This document shows positions 4,869-5,610 of a stretch of DNA of 5,610 nt, piece after piece. The notes under the pieces are model-generated. The model was not told the origin of the DNA and did not search any database. It was given only the letters and a program-made list of their open reading frames with translations. A program made the position numbers and the translations under genes. Numbering within the stretch: position 1 is the stretch's first letter; the number at the start of each line of letters is the position of its first letter. Source of the DNA: Massilia sp. UBA2709 (GTDB lineage Bacteria; Pseudomonadota; Gammaproteobacteria; Burkholderiales; Burkholderiaceae_D); assembly GCA_002354135.1 (NCBI GenBank), contig DEKZ01000456.1:1-5610 (forward strand). Reading direction: 5' to 3'.

Positions 4869-5610
4869 CCGTTGCCGCTCTCGGCCGCCGCGAACTCGGC
4901 GCGCGCCTGCGCGGCCCTGGCCTGCGCCTGCAGACCGGCCCTTTCGTGACCTGCGTGCAGAGCGCATTATCGCCCCTGGTCGACACCCTCGCCGACATGT
5001 ACGCCGACTATCCGGTGCTGGAAGAGGGCGCGCTGGCCGACTTCCACGTGCGCCTGTCCGCTTCGCGCGGACTGCGCCGCCTGGTGCGGCCCCAGGTCCA
5101 CTTCCACTACGACGGCATGACGCCGTTCCAGCCGCTGCCCCTGGACCAGGCTTTTCCCATGTTCGAATGGGCGATGAACTGGTGCGTCTCGAGCCAGGCC
5201 CATTCCTGGCTGGTGATCCACGCGGCCGTGATCGAGAAGGACGGGCGCGCGGCGATCCTGCCCGCGCCGCCCGGTTCCGGCAAGAGCACCCTGTGCGCCG
5301 CCCTGGTCAACCGCGGCTGGCGCCTGCTGTCCGACGAACTGACCCTGGTGCGGCTCGACGACGGGTACATTGACCCGCTGCCGCGCCCGGTGAGCCTGAA
5401 GAACGCCTCGATCGGCATCATCCGCGACTTTGCGCCCGCGGCCGCGTTCACCCGCCCGGTGGCCGACACCGTCAAAGGCACCGTGGCCCACATGCGCGCG
5501 TCCAGCGACAGCGTCGCGCGCGCGCTCGATCCGGCGCTGCCTTCCTGGATCGTGTTCCCGCAGTGGCGCGCCGGCGCCCCGGCCACGCTGCGCGAGGTGC
5601 CGCGCTCGCG
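4862..5610 (+). CDS. HprK-related kinase A, C-terminal end cut by window edge
   Basis: About 249 codons are visible, beginning MLTVAALGRRELGARLRG; the gene runs off the window, and the family is about 300 residues. The protein resembles the C-terminal kinase part of HPr kinase/phosphorylase. It has LVIHAAVIEKDGRAAILPAP, then the Walker A motif APPGSGKST at about 135-143, then LVNRGWRLLSDELTLVR, where LSDE (about 156-159) occupies the place of the Walker-B-like acidic pair, and PLPRPVSLKN at about 172-181. The acidic residue that follows the P-loop Ser in true HprK (GKSE) is Thr here, consistent with a substrate other than HPr. The N-terminal 115 residues are family-specific. ATG 4862 overlaps the PqqD-like gene in the ATGCTGA arrangement, implying translational coupling. 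In other genomes this kinase is usually found with a PqqD-like protein and often a nucleotidyltransferase-family protein; the next gene is out of view. The reaction and substrate are unknown. Confidence 0.9.
   Translation, partial: MLTVAALGRRELGARLRGPGLRLQTGPFVTCVQSALSPLVDTLADMYADYPVLEEGALADFHVRLSASRGLRRLVRPQVHFHYDGMTPFQPLPLDQAFPMFEWAMNWCVSSQAHSWLVIHAAVIEKDGRAAILPAPPGSGKSTLCAALVNRGWRLLSDELTLVRLDDGYIDPLPRPVSLKNASIGIIRDFAPAAAFTRPVADTVKGTVAHMRASSDSVARALDPALPSWIVFPQWRAGAPATLREVPRS

Noticed and set aside
4456..5373. Plus-strand open frame of about 305 codons overlapping three genes in another frame
   Set aside because: The translation is Arg/Pro/Ala-rich nonsense, and the PqqD-like and kinase frames over the same bases carry conserved motifs.
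1..5610. CRISPR array, insertion sequence, tRNA or rRNA
   Set aside because: No regularly spaced direct repeats, transposase frame, paired terminal repeats with target duplication, or tRNA-like fold was seen on either strand. The 11-bp inverted pair around the protease gene is too short and lacks a transposase.

Overview
The window looks like chromosomal DNA from a GC-rich, Gram-negative betaproteobacterium. The best guess is Oxalobacteraceae, for example a Massilia relative. That guess rests on strongly GC-rich coding DNA with AT-richer intergenic regions, an XrtA/PEP-CTERM-type exopolysaccharide locus, and an adjoining HPr-rel-A locus (PqqD-like peptide plus HprK-related kinase A). It is an inference from gene content and was not tested by any search.

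Layout: (1) Positions 1-1747, minus strand, hold a two-gene unit. It comprises an XrtA-type polysaccharide chain-length determinant (Wzz/GumC-like inner-membrane protein) and, 17 bp downstream, the first 72 codons of the associated tyrosine autokinase, cut by the window edge. (2) Positions 1748-2120 are a divergent intergenic region with several dyads: a GC-rich leader hairpin, a 14-bp palindrome and a 9+9 inverted repeat. (3) Positions 2121-2924, plus strand, encode an exported trypsin/DegP-like serine protease without a PDZ domain. (4) Positions 3070-3696, plus strand, encode the outer-membrane polysaccharide export lipoprotein (Wza/GumB-like, XrtA subtype), closed by a rho-independent terminator. 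(5) Positions 3834-5610, plus strand, hold a separate transcription unit with a good sigma-54 promoter match. It encodes a twin-arginine-signal protein carrying a GYWKNH motif, then a PqqD-family small protein, then an HprK-related kinase A that overlaps the PqqD gene and runs off the window.

How the genes may work together: the export lipoprotein, chain-length determinant and tyrosine kinase would form the envelope-spanning Wzx/Wzy-type export machine, with the kinase setting polymer length through phosphorylation. The protease between the two arms may process or quality-control exported proteins. The HPr-rel-A operon is of unknown biochemical function. Here it is co-transcribed with an exported GYWKNH protein, which makes that protein a candidate substrate or partner. 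This pairing, under a likely sigma-54 promoter, is the most interesting feature of the window.
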